A DNA stretch of 64,000 nt from Micromussa lordhowensis (Eukaryota > Cnidaria > Anthozoa > Scleractinia > Lobophylliidae). Shown here piece by piece: positions 63,535-64,000 of this stretch; position 1 is the stretch's first letter, and every line of letters starts with the position of its first letter. A model generated the notes under the pieces. It had not been told where the DNA came from, searched no databases, and saw nothing but the letters and a program-made list of their open reading frames with translations. The DNA lies in NCBI GenBank assembly GCA_964020085.1, contig CAXHUQ010000601.1:888501-952500 (forward strand), given 5' to 3'. Made by a program: the position numbers and the translations under genes.

Positions 63535-64000
63535 AATTAGAATGCACTAAAAGTGCCAACATAGCACAACATTTTGCAGCAAATCGCGGCTCCCAAAGTG
63601 CCCGTAAAGCCGAGCTATGGCAAATTTGGCAAGGACACCCTCAGCGCGCATTTTCTGAAATTCTGCAAAGTTGCGACCATGGGAAAAACCTGCAGAAAGA
63701 AGGCCAGAAAAAAAACCCTGGCGCAAATGCCATTATCTTTAATTTAAAATGCACTTAAAGTGCCAACATAGCACGACATTTTGCAGCAAACTGCGGCTCC
63801 CAAAGTGCCCGTAAAGCCGAGCTATGGCAAATTTGGCAAGAAAACCCTCAGCGCGCATTTTCTGAAATTCTGCAAAGTTGCGATCAGGGGAAAGTGCTGC
63901 AGAAAGAAGGCAAGGAAAAACACCCTCGCGCAAATGCCATCATCTCCTAATTAAAATGCGCTTAAAGTGCAAACGTAGCACAACATTTTGCAGCAAACCG
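63535..64000. repeat. Distant copy of the 37.0-37.4 kb segment
   Basis: Shares with 36,982-37,447 the variants CAAATCGCGGCTCCC, ACCATGGGAAAAACC, TAGCACGACATTTTGC, GGCAAGAAAACC, GGAAAGTGCTGCAG and AGTGCAAACGTAGC, at a shift of about 26,553 bp. The preceding CAGACAGAGGGCC unit (63,487) links it to the start of the 14-unit HOR. The match runs off the window end. Confidence 0.8.

Larger units (their letters stand above)
1..64000. repeat. 207-bp satellite array, head to tail, whole window
   Basis: A unit of about 207 bp recurs across the whole window in one orientation, interrupted only by three 293-bp inserts. Landmarks such as CTGCAGAAAGAAGG, AACCGCGGCTCCC, GCCGAGCTATGGC and AGCGCGCATTTTCTGAAA reappear every 206-208 bp. 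Removing the inserts leaves about 63.1 kb, or about 305 units. Most unit differences are single substitutions or length changes in the A-runs after GGCCAG and after CAGGGG. No inverted unit was seen. The array starts and ends inside a unit, so it extends past both ends. Arrays of this kind with near-nucleosomal period are typical of eukaryotic heterochromatin, often centromeric; the location here is inferred. I see no gene anywhere in it. Confidence 0.98.

Noticed and set aside
1..64000. Many open frames of 60-167 codons on both strands, periodic at 207 bp
   Set aside because: They are the same satellite read in frame because the period is divisible by three. Unit differences are frequently amino-acid changing, A-run indels shift the frame freely, and no known domain, start context or isolated long frame is seen. 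None is annotated as a CDS.
1..64000. CRISPR array
   Set aside because: Repeats are contiguous 207-bp units with no unique spacers of regular size and no cas-like genes.
1..64000. Ribosomal DNA spacer or a gene-internal tandem domain repeat
   Set aside because: No rRNA sequence, promoter duplication or coding flank is present, and the array runs through the full window with neutral-looking variation.

Overview
The window is one uninterrupted block of tandem satellite DNA. A unit of about 207 bp repeats head to tail, always in the same orientation, from the first base (inside a unit) to the last (inside another). About 305 units are present. I see no protein-coding gene, tRNA, rRNA or CRISPR array. 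This points to a eukaryotic nuclear genome, in heterochromatin such as a centromere, pericentromere or subtelomere. I do not recognise the satellite family and cannot name the organism. The hand-built consensus unit is about 47% GC, has eight CpG sites, and carries CCGCGG, CTGCAG and a 13-bp dyad (GCACTT-N-AAGTGC).

The only non-satellite DNA is a 293-bp AT-rich insert, present three times (2911-3203, 7350-7642, 11169-11461) at the same position of the unit. Each copy is flanked by a 5-bp TGCAA repeat. Unit 3931-4137 is a close satellite relative of the filled locus but lacks the insert. The simplest reading is one retroelement-like insertion, later multiplied with its surrounding satellite as part of a long higher-order repeat (HOR): insert plus about 20 units, then insert plus about 17 units, then a third partial period fading near 12.19 kb.

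The rest is a patchwork of local HORs and segmental duplications. An 821-bp duplication lies at 15.1-16.5 kb and a 7-unit HOR (1447 bp) at 17.4-20.4 kb. Pairs separated by 11 units (2279 bp) and 16 units (3309 bp) lie at 21-24 and 24.7-28.4 kb. A 5-unit pair lies at 30.8-32.2 kb and a 14-unit HOR (2896 bp) at 34.6-39.9 kb. Four-unit pairs lie at 45.4-48.5 and 52.8-53.9 kb. A second, different 7-unit HOR (1450 bp) at 55.9-58.9 kb runs into a 414-bp dimer at 58.6-59.4 kb. The last 1.6 kb closely resembles segments 22.6 and 26.6 kb upstream.

Nothing here works as a gene set. The content is a record of unequal exchange and conversion: hybrid units at HOR edges, a unit with an internal 39-bp register slip, small deletions copied along with their block, and two sites about 50 bp apart whose variants usually travel together. 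All alignments were done by eye, so HOR boundaries carry an uncertainty of tens of bases.
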